In this document: in pieces, positions 9,827-17,329 of the stretch | Layout: each line of letters starts with the position of its first letter | How positions within the stretch are numbered: position 1 is the first letter of the stretch | Assembly: GCF_030362855.1 (NCBI RefSeq) | Contig: NZ_JAUCBP010000007.1 | Span: 1,077,245 to 1,141,244, forward strand | DNA: 64,000 nt | Source: Neoalteromonas arenosi | GTDB taxonomy: Bacteria > Pseudomonadota > Gammaproteobacteria > Enterobacterales > Alteromonadaceae | Direction: 5' to 3' | Notes under the pieces: model-generated | Database searches by the model: none | What the model was told of the DNA's origin: nothing | Seen by the model: only the letters and a program-made list of their open reading frames with translations | Position numbers and translations under genes: made by a program

Positions 9827-10222
9827 GTGGTTAAGCCTATGCCAAAGCAGACGTTAGCAGTAGTTGCCGATACAATGATTATTCATTCGTTGCCAGCCGA
9901 CGCTGACGTCCCTGACGTTGTATTTAGGCAATCTTTGTACTTCATAGGAAAAACGGCTGAGGAGCTCTCTATCGTGGTGCCCGAAACGGTCGCAATTGAG
10001 TCTGAAGACAGCGACGGAAATTGGCGAGCTTTGGAAGTTTTAGGGCCCTTGAGTTTGTCTATGATTGGGATCATGGCCAGTATTTGTAATGTGCTCGCCA
10101 AAGCTAATGTCAGTATTTTCGTACTATCCACGTTCGAAACCGATTACTTCTTAGTGAAAAATAAATCGCTTGATACTGCATTAGCGGCTTTAGAGGCTGA
10201 GGGTTACACGGTTATTCGCTAG
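9827..10222 (+). CDS. ACT domain protein (CASTOR-like)
   Basis: This 131-residue protein has a GTG start preceded by TATGGAG at good spacing. The N-terminal half ends in a substrate-like segment (ETVAIESEDSDGNWRALEVLG). The C-terminal half is a recognisable ACT ligand-binding domain (GIMASICNVLAKANVSIFVLSTFETDYFLV) of the type that senses amino acids. Stand-alone ACT proteins of this size bind amino acids but lack an enzyme domain. Its stop (TAG) shares one base with the GTG of the next gene, so the two are translationally linked. A role as ligand sensor for its EIIA-like partner is an inference. Confidence 0.75.
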   Translation: MVKPMPKQTLAVVADTMIIHSLPADADVPDVVFRQSLYFIGKTAEELSIVVPETVAIESEDSDGNWRALEVLGPLSLSMIGIMASICNVLAKANVSIFVLSTFETDYFLVKNKSLDTALAALEAEGYTVIR

Positions 10223-10743
10223 TGACTATTACCGTTTCGAAACACGTCGACAAAGCCCCAGACAGCTTTGCTCATAGCATCTCTATATCCGCGCCGATCA
10301 GTGGTAAAGTCAAGTCCTTAGCTACCAGTAATGAAGCATTGATGGCTATGCGAGCCTGTGGTGATGGTGTGTGTGTAGACGTATCAGGTTCACAATTATT
10401 TGCGCCTTTTGAGGCGTCGGTTATTCAGTCTACAGCTACGGGTGAAACCACCGTTCTAAAAGCCCGAAGTGGCTTAATTCTGCGCTTGGGATTTGCCAGT
10501 AGTGTTCATCAGCTTATGGGAGAACGATTTAGACGACATGTAAGCGTTGGCGATAGAGTTGCGCCCCAGCAATGCATAATGGATTTTGATCTGGCTTTTC
10601 TGCGCAATCACCTACCTCAGGTGGAATTGTATGTAACCGTGTTGAATGGCGGTAAATTACGCGCAATCACTACGCCCGGTGGCCCGCAGACTTCGATAGC
10701 AGTCGTTGCCAATAGCGACGACCTTATGACATTATTTTTTTAA
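10222..10743 (+). CDS. EIIA-Glc-like protein lacking catalytic histidines
   Basis: This 173-residue protein matches the beta-barrel of PTS glucose-type EIIA. It has APISGKV (24-30), APFEASVI (61-68), a GLILRLG strand (84-90), a second half VSVGDRV, and FDLAFL near residue 122. In E. coli Crr the phospho-acceptor His90 sits in VHFG; here the matching positions read LRLG (residues 87-90), with Arg at the His place. The helper His75 position reads Thr. It should therefore not carry phosphate. No EI, HPr or EIIBC genes are nearby. The GTG start overlaps the ACT gene's stop codon. A regulatory or binding role derived from EIIA is plausible but not established. Confidence 0.7.
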   Translation: MTITVSKHVDKAPDSFAHSISISAPISGKVKSLATSNEALMAMRACGDGVCVDVSGSQLFAPFEASVIQSTATGETTVLKARSGLILRLGFASSVHQLMGERFRRHVSVGDRVAPQQCIMDFDLAFLRNHLPQVELYVTVLNGGKLRAITTPGGPQTSIAVVANSDDLMTLFF

Positions 10744-10765
10744 CTCATACGAATGTACAGAAACT

Positions 10766-11116
10766 ATGACAATTACGCTTTACGGTATTAAAAATTGCGA
10801 CACCGTGAAAAAAGCTCGCAAGTGGTTTGAACAACAAAACATTGAGTATGTTTTTCACGATTTTAGGGTGGATGGAATTGAGCAAGACTGGGTTAGCAGC
10901 ACTGCTAAGCGGATCCCGTGGGACACGCTATTAAATAAGCGCGGCACGACCTACAGGCAGCTTGATGATGCGACCAAGAATACTATTGACGAGGCTTTGG
11001 CTATCCAGTTGATGGCTGAGCAACCCACGTTGATAAAACGCCCTGTGGTTTTATCAGATTCTGTAGCGTTGGTGGGTTTTAAAGCAGACCAATACGCGGA
11101 ATTATTTGCGCAATGA
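10766..11116 (+). CDS. yffB: ArsC/Spx-family reductase YffB
   Basis: This 116-residue thioredoxin-fold protein begins with [15 protein letters not shown], the signature of the YffB branch of the ArsC family. It has the single N-terminal Cys in KNCDT, the conserved RGTTYR loop (residues ~52-57) and the cis-Pro region IKRPVV. Family members are thought to act in glutathione-dependent reduction; true arsenate reductase activity is not implied. As in E. coli, it lies directly upstream of dapE, and the reading frames overlap by four bases (ATGA). No arsenic genes are nearby. Confidence 0.9.
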   Translation: MTITLYGIKNCDTVKKARKWFEQQNIEYVFHDFRVDGIEQDWVSSTAKRIPWDTLLNKRGTTYRQLDDATKNTIDEALAIQLMAEQPTLIKRPVVLSDSVALVGFKADQYAELFAQ

Positions 11117-12237
11117 GTGAAGTGTTAGCGTTAACCAAAGCGTTAATTGAACGCCAATCGGTAACACCTGAGGACGCTGGTTGCCAAGTATTACTTGGCG
11201 ATCGTCTGGCAAAATTAGGCTTCAAGCTAGAAACGATGGTGTTTGAAGACACAACCAACTTATGGGCCCGACGCGGTTCTGAAGCACCGGTATTTTGCTT
11301 CGCCGGTCATACTGATGTAGTCCCCTCAGGCCCAGCAAATAAATGGCGTTTCCCGCCGTTTGTGCCCACCGAAGACAATGGTTTGTTGTACGGTCGCGGT
11401 GCGGCGGATATGAAAGGAAGTCTCGCAGCGATGATTGTCGCTATCGAACGTTTTGTTGCTGCCAATCCCGATCACAGAGGCTCGATTGCGCTGCTGATTA
11501 CCAGCGATGAAGAGGGTCCTTTTATCAATGGCACTACGCGGGTTATTGATACGCTGGAAGCTCGTAACGAAAAAATTGATTGGTGTATTGTCGGTGAGCC
11601 CTCGAGCACCCGCAGTGTCGGAGATGTGGTAAAACACGGTCGTCGCGGCTCATTAACCGGTGATTTGGTGATCCACGGTGTACAAGGTCACGTTGCCTAC
11701 CCTCATCTAGCTGAGAACCCCGTTCATCAAGTTGCACCAGCACTTGCTGAGCTCAGTGCTATCGAATGGGACAAAGGCAATCCTGATTTTCCCCCAACAA
11801 GCTTTCAGGTTTCCAACATTAACTCCGGGACTGGCGCAGGTAATGTCATACCAGGCGAATGTCACATCATGTTTAATTTTCGCTATTCAACCGAAAGTCA
11901 TTCAGAAGGTTTAATTGCCAAGGTCAATCAGGTGCTTACCAAGCACAATCTTAACTACGATATAAACTGGACCCACAATGGTTCACCGTTTTTAACCCAA
12001 CCTGGTGAGCTGCGCGCAGCTACCGCTCATGTGATCAAACAGATAACGGGCAACAATCCAGAATTTTCCACCGCTGGCGGAACCTCAGATGGACGCTTTA
12101 TTGCTCCTACTGGCGCTCAAGTCGTTGAATTAGGCCCAGTCAATGCCAGTATTCACAAAGTAGATGAGCATGTGAAAATTGCTGACCTTGAGGTCTTAAC
12201 CGACATGTACACAGGTATCCTGGAGGAGTTGTTATAA
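11113..12237 (+). CDS. dapE: succinyl-diaminopimelate desuccinylase
   Basis: DapE hydrolyses N-succinyl-LL-diaminopimelate to LL-diaminopimelate and succinate, a step in lysine and peptidoglycan precursor synthesis. The 374-residue length is typical. Di-zinc ligands are visible: the first His in FAGHTDVVP, the bridging Asp in [10 protein letters not shown], the catalytic Glu pair in TSDEEGP, Glu in VGEPSS, and the C-terminal His in NASIHKVDE. It overlaps yffB by four bases and is followed within three bases by an M15 peptidase gene, so the three are very likely one transcript. Confidence 0.97.
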   Translation: MSEVLALTKALIERQSVTPEDAGCQVLLGDRLAKLGFKLETMVFEDTTNLWARRGSEAPVFCFAGHTDVVPSGPANKWRFPPFVPTEDNGLLYGRGAADMKGSLAAMIVAIERFVAANPDHRGSIALLITSDEEGPFINGTTRVIDTLEARNEKIDWCIVGEPSSTRSVGDVVKHGRRGSLTGDLVIHGVQGHVAYPHLAENPVHQVAPALAELSAIEWDKGNPDFPPTSFQVSNINSGTGAGNVIPGECHIMFNFRYSTESHSEGLIAKVNQVLTKHNLNYDINWTHNGSPFLTQPGELRAATAHVIKQITGNNPEFSTAGGTSDGRFIAPTGAQVVELGPVNASIHKVDEHVKIADLEVLTDMYTGILEELL

Positions 12238-12239
12238 CG

Positions 12240-12920
12240 GTGACAATGCAGCATTGGTTAGGTCAAGATGAATCTCATCTCGTAGAAGTAGAAGGCAAGC
12301 ACCGTCTTCAGGCTGAGGTGCGCGACAACTTTTTGCGCATGCGACAAGCAGCGCAAGCTGCTGGCATCGATTTACAAATGGTCAGTAGTTTTCGCAGTTT
12401 TGCTCAACAATGCGCAATTTGGCGACGCAAATGGCAAGGTGAATTGCCATTGTATGCACTTGATAATACCTTAATTGACAGCGCGACATTGAATGACACA
12501 CAACGCTTACATGCCATGTTACTATGGTCTGCGCTCCCCGGTGGCTCTCGACACCACTGGGGCACCGATATCGATGTGTACGACAAAGCACGCGTTGAAG
12601 CCAGCGGTATCGAATTTCAGTTGATCAGCAGTGAATATGAGCCGCCAGGCCCCTGTTCTGAGTTATCACATTGGTTGGCAGAAAATGCCGCGAACTTTGG
12701 CTTTGTGCGCCCATACGCTAAGTACGTAGGAGGTATTGGCGCTGAGCCTTGGCACCTAAGTTATGCACCAATAGCAACCCAGATTGAGCAACAATTCGAT
12801 CCAAACGCGCTAAAACGAACAATTCTCGACGCCAATCTTCCAGCAAGCTCACTTATCGCTGAGCACTTCGATGAACTCTACCGGCGTTATGTTCGCAATC
12901 AAGGAGCGACAGACGCATGA
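12240..12920 (+). CDS. M15-family D-alanyl-D-alanine carboxypeptidase
   Basis: The protein has 226 residues with the VanY/LdcB metal-binding motifs. SRHHWGTDID supplies the first zinc His and Asp, and EPWHLSY supplies the catalytic Glu and second His; SSFRS, upstream, is the usual substrate-binding motif. Such enzymes trim the terminal D-Ala from peptidoglycan stems or act as LD-carboxypeptidases. No signal peptide is seen at the GTG start (GGAGGAG lies 11 bases upstream), so export is unclear. It follows dapE by two bases and overlaps the next small gene by ATGA, giving a peptidoglycan-themed operon. Confidence 0.85.
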   Translation: MTMQHWLGQDESHLVEVEGKHRLQAEVRDNFLRMRQAAQAAGIDLQMVSSFRSFAQQCAIWRRKWQGELPLYALDNTLIDSATLNDTQRLHAMLLWSALPGGSRHHWGTDIDVYDKARVEASGIEFQLISSEYEPPGPCSELSHWLAENAANFGFVRPYAKYVGGIGAEPWHLSYAPIATQIEQQFDPNALKRTILDANLPASSLIAEHFDELYRRYVRNQGATDA

Positions 12921-13060
12921 GTACGTGGTTAATTGTGGGCATTATTGTTTTGGTACTGGGCTTGATTGTCAGTAACATAATGCTGCTTAAATACAGCGCC
13001 AAACTGCCCATGAAAAAAGGCTCAACAACAGCAAAAGACGATTCTGATGCTCCCCGCTGA
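12917..13060 (+). CDS. small membrane protein, DUF2897-like
   Basis: A 47-codon frame starts with ATG overlapping the M15 peptidase stop (ATGA) and ends at TGA 13058-13060. It has one N-terminal hydrophobic helix (WLIVGIIVLVLGLIVSNIML), then LKYSAKLPMKK and a polar tail. This matches the pattern of DUF2897 proteins of marine gammaproteobacteria: a single helix followed by a conserved LLKYSAK. Translational coupling and the clean membrane-protein composition support it as real despite its size. The function is unknown; it is likely an inner-membrane peptide. Confidence 0.8.
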   Translation: MSTWLIVGIIVLVLGLIVSNIMLLKYSAKLPMKKGSTTAKDDSDAPR

Positions 13061-13075
13061 GCCCTTCTCTAATGC

Positions 13076-13951
13076 TTATTCACCTTCTTGCGGTGCGATT
13101 TTATCTTGGGTCTTATGTTCGAAGTCACTGGCATCGTGACGTTCGTGTAACTGGCCTTTAGGGTCGCCCCAGCTGCGATTCACCTTTTTACCACGCTTAA
13201 CCGCCGGCCGCTCGGCAATGTCTTTGGCCCAGCGTTGAACGTTGGTATAACTTTCAACATCGAGAAACTCGCCTGCTTCGTATAAATATCCCAACGCCAG
13301 CGCACCATACCATGGCCAAATAGCAATATCAGCGATAGTGTACTCATCCCCCAGAATATAGGTCTTGCCTGCCAATTGTTTTTCCAAAACATCTAACTGT
13401 CGTTTGACTTCCATTGCATAGCGATCAATCGGGTACTGCCATTTTTCAGGTGCGTACGCATAGAAGTGTCCAAAACCACCGCCTAACATTGGGGCGCTAC
13501 CCATCTGCCAAAACAGCCAATTCACACATTCAGCGCGCGCGCTCGGCTCAGCAGGTATAAACGCTTGGTGCTTCTCGGCTAAATACAACAAAATAGAGCC
13601 AGACTCGAACAACCGAGTCGGCGGATTCGTCGATGTGTCATACATCGCCGGAATTTTCGAATTGGGGTTAACTTCGACGAATCCCGAACCGAATTGTTCG
13701 CCTTCCATAATATTAATCATAAAAGCATCATATTCGGCGTCAGTGATCCCTAATGCTAACAACTCCTCAAGCAGAATTGTTACCTTTACACCATTGGGAG
13801 TTGCCAATGAGTACAACTGCAATGGGTGCTTGCCCTGTGGTAATACTTTGTCGTGAGTAGCGCCAGATATTGGACGATTGATATTGGCAAACTTGCCACC
13901 GCTTTCAGCGTCCCAAGTCCATACCTTGGGCGGCTGATAAGAGTTTGTCAT
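13076..13951 (-). CDS. yghU: glutathione S-transferase-like disulfide reductase YghU
   Basis: This 291-residue protein is close to E. coli YghU throughout: an N-terminal extension (PPKVWTWD, ANINRPISG), a thioredoxin fold with LYSLATPNGVKVTILLEE, NPNSKIPA and ESGSILLYLAEK, then the all-helical GST C-domain with DEYTIADIAIWPW. The C-terminus LHERHDASDFE is also characteristic. YghU-type (Nu-class) enzymes bind two glutathione molecules and have glutathione-dependent disulfide and peroxide reductase activity. It is a single cytoplasmic gene, convergent with the dapE operon with only ~15 bases between stops. Confidence 0.95.
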   Translation of the reverse strand: MTNSYQPPKVWTWDAESGGKFANINRPISGATHDKVLPQGKHPLQLYSLATPNGVKVTILLEELLALGITDAEYDAFMINIMEGEQFGSGFVEVNPNSKIPAMYDTSTNPPTRLFESGSILLYLAEKHQAFIPAEPSARAECVNWLFWQMGSAPMLGGGFGHFYAYAPEKWQYPIDRYAMEVKRQLDVLEKQLAGKTYILGDEYTIADIAIWPWYGALALGYLYEAGEFLDVESYTNVQRWAKDIAERPAVKRGKKVNRSWGDPKGQLHERHDASDFEHKTQDKIAPQEGE

Positions 13952-14025
13952 GCAATTCCCCTTGCATTGCTTGCGTTAGATACAACATTGACCTAGTTAT
14001 ATGCAGATTGGTTTCAAACGGTTTA

Positions 14026-14352
14026 TTAGACGTCCGAATAGCGCACTGCGGTACCCGCAATACTTACCATCAGCATGCTGCCTTTATCACCAATTACTTG
14101 GTAATCAATATCAATACCGATTACCGCGTTCGCCCCCATAGCTCTCGCTTCTTGCTCGAGTTCGGCGAACGCAATTTTGCGCGCGCGGGTCAATTCATCT
14201 TCATATGAACCTGAGCGACCACCAACAATATCGCGAATAGACGCAAACAAATCTTTAAACAGATTCGCTCCCATAACCGCCTCACCGATGACAATACCGT
14301 AATAGTTATCGATGGACTTACCCTCGAGTTGGTTAGTTGTAGTGATAATCAT
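14026..14352 (-). CDS. ybjQ: YbjQ/UPF0145 family protein
   Basis: The protein has 108 residues and matches the YbjQ family along its length: MIITTTN at the start, [16 protein letters not shown], a central [21 protein letters not shown] helix, [12 protein letters not shown] and a terminal AGTAVRY. Members form ring-shaped pentamers; a heavy-metal-binding role has been suggested, but no function is proven. Its ATG overlaps the stop of the upstream HIT gene by four bases, so it is the last gene of an astE-HIT-ybjQ unit. Confidence 0.9.
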   Translation of the reverse strand: MIITTTNQLEGKSIDNYYGIVIGEAVMGANLFKDLFASIRDIVGGRSGSYEDELTRARKIAFAELEQEARAMGANAVIGIDIDYQVIGDKGSMLMVSIAGTAVRYSDV

Positions 14353-14774
14353 AAATCGCTCCTTGTGGTGATGTAGGCTTCAAATGCAGTGGTGATTTCC
14401 TGCACCCGCGCAGTAGTATAGCTAATTGCCGGTACGGCATTCCAAACAGGCCCAGGCCATGCTGCATCAGAGGCAAAACGGCCAATGTGATGCACATGCA
14501 ATTGCGCAACGACATTGCCTAATGCCGCAACGTTTAACTTTTCAGCGTTAAAGAAATCACAGATAAATTGGCTGACCGTGTTGCTTTCCAGCAATAGCTG
14601 CTGCTGTTGAGCTATGCTCAAATCAATCAATTCTTTAACCCCTGCGATTCTCGGCACAAGAATAAGCCAAGGATAGTTTGCATCTTTACTGAGTAGCGCT
14701 GTCGATAAGCTTAATTCCGCAAGCAGATAGGTATCGCTTTTTAAGCGACTGTCTAGTTCAAATGATTCAGTCAT
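14349..14774 (-). CDS. HIT-domain protein
   Basis: The protein is 141 residues long with an N-terminal strand region ending in [14 protein letters not shown] and the histidine-triad segment [10 protein letters not shown] (91-100). In the canonical triad (H-x-H-x-H) the third His would fall at residue 97, which is Ile; H93, H95 and H96 are present. The middle His, the nucleophile in HIT hydrolases, is retained as H95. This variant occurs in a gammaproteobacterial subgroup, so it may be a nucleotide-binding or hydrolysing protein of unknown substrate. It overlaps astE upstream by eight bases and ybjQ downstream by four. Confidence 0.82.
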   Translation of the reverse strand: MTESFELDSRLKSDTYLLAELSLSTALLSKDANYPWLILVPRIAGVKELIDLSIAQQQQLLLESNTVSQFICDFFNAEKLNVAALGNVVAQLHVHHIGRFASDAAWPGPVWNAVPAISYTTARVQEITTAFEAYITTRSDL

Positions 14775-15807
14775 CTAGTGACTCTATTGTTGTCGGAACT
14801 ACCGTTAATAGTGCGCGCTGACCGATAGCGACGCTAGCATTGGGAAAAACAATGGCTTCGCCGTCTTGCTGGGCAACATATTGCCGTTGTGTCTCTGATG
14901 CTAACACTTGGCCTGCCTTATAATCCGTAAAGTTCGCTGTATCATCGCTAAAGTGTAATTGAAAATCCGCATGTTGCTTATTAATGACCTGATTAACGCG
15001 ATAGATCAACAAATCATCTAGGGAAATACTCGGCGGCTGATAATCCCTGTCGCAAACCAGAGCCAATAATGCTGCCTTAGCCTCGGCAAAACGTGTCATA
15101 TCGTTTTGACCAAACGGCCTGACTTTACCGAGCTCCACCGTAAATGCATGGGCATTAAATGCTGTTGAGCTAAAATAGCTGAACGTAGTGGTTGGACTCT
15201 CGGACAACAAAATCGTTTTCACCCCACAGGCCGCCATAAAGGCCAGCTGTGAGCGGCTGTGATTGCGTCCGTGTAACAGTGGATACACGGCAAATTTTTC
15301 ATTCTTAGAGGCGCGAATCGCAGTGTGTAAATCATAGTGAATTCGTGTTTCTACTGAGCTTTGCGCGGCGTAAAAATGCTCGATGTGCTGTTCTAGTTGC
15401 AACGCACGTCGACGCTCATCATTGACTAACCCCGGAGCTTGACTGTGCGCACCAGAGAATAATCGGTTCATATTTTCTTCGACAAAGCGTTCACCAATAT
15501 CCATCGCTGGTAAATTACCAAACAGTACCAATACACTCTGCTGGCATTGCAAATTGCCGTTGAGTAACCCTTGCACTAAATCATCAAGGATTTCTATCGG
15601 AGCCGTTTCGTTGCCGTGCACGCCACATGACAAAACGATCGCTTTTGTCGCTGAATGCGATGGGACAAATTCGATTATTCCTGGCGCATGCACTGTCACC
15701 CGTGTGTTGTTGGCCAGTGTAAATGATGTTGAATGGTCGAACATTTCAGGCTGTTGCCGAGAAAGTGCTAAGAAGCCTTGGCTGGTAATAATGTTTTGCA
15801 GTTCCAT
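14767..15807 (-). CDS. astE: succinylglutamate desuccinylase
   Basis: AstE hydrolyses N-succinylglutamate to glutamate and succinate, the last step of arginine catabolism by the AST route. The protein (346 residues) has the M14-like zinc motif GVHGNETAP (His and Glu ligands), the arginine-containing ENMNRLFSG segment, the third zinc ligand in YDLHTAIR, and the catalytic Glu in FTVELGKVRPFG. No other ast genes are adjacent; in relatives astE often stands apart from astCABD. It heads a tightly overlapping unit with the HIT and ybjQ genes. Confidence 0.93.
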   Translation of the reverse strand: MELQNIITSQGFLALSRQQPEMFDHSTSFTLANNTRVTVHAPGIIEFVPSHSATKAIVLSCGVHGNETAPIEILDDLVQGLLNGNLQCQQSVLVLFGNLPAMDIGERFVEENMNRLFSGAHSQAPGLVNDERRRALQLEQHIEHFYAAQSSVETRIHYDLHTAIRASKNEKFAVYPLLHGRNHSRSQLAFMAACGVKTILLSESPTTTFSYFSSTAFNAHAFTVELGKVRPFGQNDMTRFAEAKAALLALVCDRDYQPPSISLDDLLIYRVNQVINKQHADFQLHFSDDTANFTDYKAGQVLASETQRQYVAQQDGEAIVFPNASVAIGQRALLTVVPTTIESLDD

Positions 15808-15881
15808 AATGTCTTAGTAATTAACTACATAACACTATGGTAACCGAATTTAACCGATTATTTCACGTTTGTTACACTGGT

Positions 15882-17198
15882 CTAAGAAGATAGGCTTTGG
15901 CGTTGTAGGAAGGAAGTCCCAATACTGATATCGTGTTGAGCGAACTCGATAAATTCACTTAAAGGCAATGCGCGCGTAAATAAGAAACCTTGGCCGTGCT
16001 CAATCCCAACCTCACGCAGGACGTGCAAGTGTTTAACGGTTTCAATGCCTTCAGCAACCACATCGCACTCTTTGGCGTTACCAATCAACTTGACGGCTTG
16101 GATAATCGCTCGGTTAACCGCATCTTTGTCGATATCGAGAATAAACGTTTTATCGATTTTAAGGGTGTTAATCGCCAAGTCGCGAATATAACTCAAGTTT
16201 GAGTAACCTTTGCCAAAATCATCAATACAAATCGATAATCCAAGCGCTCTGAGCTCATCTAACTGGCGTTTAACCATCAAGCTGTTGGACAGTGCCACGT
16301 CTTCAGTTAACTCAAGTTCAAAGCGCTCTAGCGGCAAGTTATAGACACGCGAAAAACGTCTAAGTGTTGGGACTAATTGCGAATCGTAGAGTTGCGTAGG
16401 CGAAATGTTCACCGATAAGGTGATATTTAACCCTACAGCGTCAAGTTCGCGCATTTGCTGGAATGCATTCTCGATGGTCCAATAGCCTAGCTCATTCATC
16501 ATATTGTAAGACTCAGCGGCTTCAATCAGAGAACCAGGAAAAAGTACGCCATCGAGGGGGTGATTCCATCGCAGTAAGCATTCAGCACCAATTATTTCTA
16601 GATTACTGAGTTTTACTTTAGGCTGAAAATAAAGCTCTAACTCACCATTGCGCAAAGCGCGTTGTAAATCAGCTTTAAGGGTTAGACTGCGCGCATTTGA
16701 ATTTTTATTGCGCTCACTGAGAAATGCAAAATTTTCATATTTGTTTTGTTTGGCTTGCTTAAGGGCTGCCTCAGCGCGCGCAACAAAGTCAGTGATACTG
16801 AAGCTGGACATATCTGCGACCGCAGCGCCAACATTAAAATCGGCAATAAACGAATGGTCGTCGTACTGGATTGGCGTTTTGAAATGTTCGACTAAGTATT
16901 CAAACTTGGTCATCAGCTCTAAAGGCGTATACTTTTTATCAAACAACAATGCGAAAACATCACCGCTTATGCGGCCAAACTGCGCGGCATCTTTGAATAA
17001 TAAGCTAATGCGATTGGCGATGGACAGAAGGAACTCATCGCCTATGTGTGTTCCAAAACTGGTGGTCACGTCAGAAAATCGAACAACATCGATTAACATC
17101 ATCGACACCGAGTTGCTTTCCTGTGCACATCTCTCTACGCAGTGAATAAAGGCAAAGCGATTAGGGATCGCAGTCAATTTTTGGTGAATACGAATCAT
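15882..17198 (-). CDS. EAL-domain phosphodiesterase with degenerate GGDEF
   Basis: The protein has about 438 residues from the chosen ATG at 17198; a TTG at 17222 would add eight residues. The N-terminal domain is GGDEF-like, but its motif reads SGDVF, so cyclase activity is not expected. The EAL domain looks complete: ECLLRWNHP, N in LSVNISP, E in LELTED, the IDDFGKGYSNL loop, K in LKIDKTF, E in VVAEGIET and Q in HGQGF. It should hydrolyse c-di-GMP to pGpG. No transmembrane or sensor domain is present. It stands alone between astE and glgP, upstream of no co-directional overlap partner. Confidence 0.9.
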   Translation of the reverse strand: MIRIHQKLTAIPNRFAFIHCVERCAQESNSVSMMLIDVVRFSDVTTSFGTHIGDEFLLSIANRISLLFKDAAQFGRISGDVFALLFDKKYTPLELMTKFEYLVEHFKTPIQYDDHSFIADFNVGAAVADMSSFSITDFVARAEAALKQAKQNKYENFAFLSERNKNSNARSLTLKADLQRALRNGELELYFQPKVKLSNLEIIGAECLLRWNHPLDGVLFPGSLIEAAESYNMMNELGYWTIENAFQQMRELDAVGLNITLSVNISPTQLYDSQLVPTLRRFSRVYNLPLERFELELTEDVALSNSLMVKRQLDELRALGLSICIDDFGKGYSNLSYIRDLAINTLKIDKTFILDIDKDAVNRAIIQAVKLIGNAKECDVVAEGIETVKHLHVLREVGIEHGQGFLFTRALPLSEFIEFAQHDISIGTSFLQRQSLSS

Positions 17199-17280
17199 GA
17201 GTACAACGGATAACTCACACAAGATAGGTCGAGTTTAACGATAAACTTTTGCATTAGCCAGTGATTAATATCGTGCCCAT

Positions 17281-17306
17281 AAAAAAACGCGAACAGAGTT
17301 CGCGTT
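17281..17306 (-). terminator. intrinsic terminator of glgP
   Basis: On the minus strand, ~25 bases after the glgP stop, a perfect 9-bp stem (AACGCGAAC/GTTCGCGTT) with a 3-base loop is followed by a run of T residues. This is a strong Rho-independent terminator. Confidence 0.88.
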
Positions 17307-17329
17307 CTTTAATTACTTCATTGTTCTTA

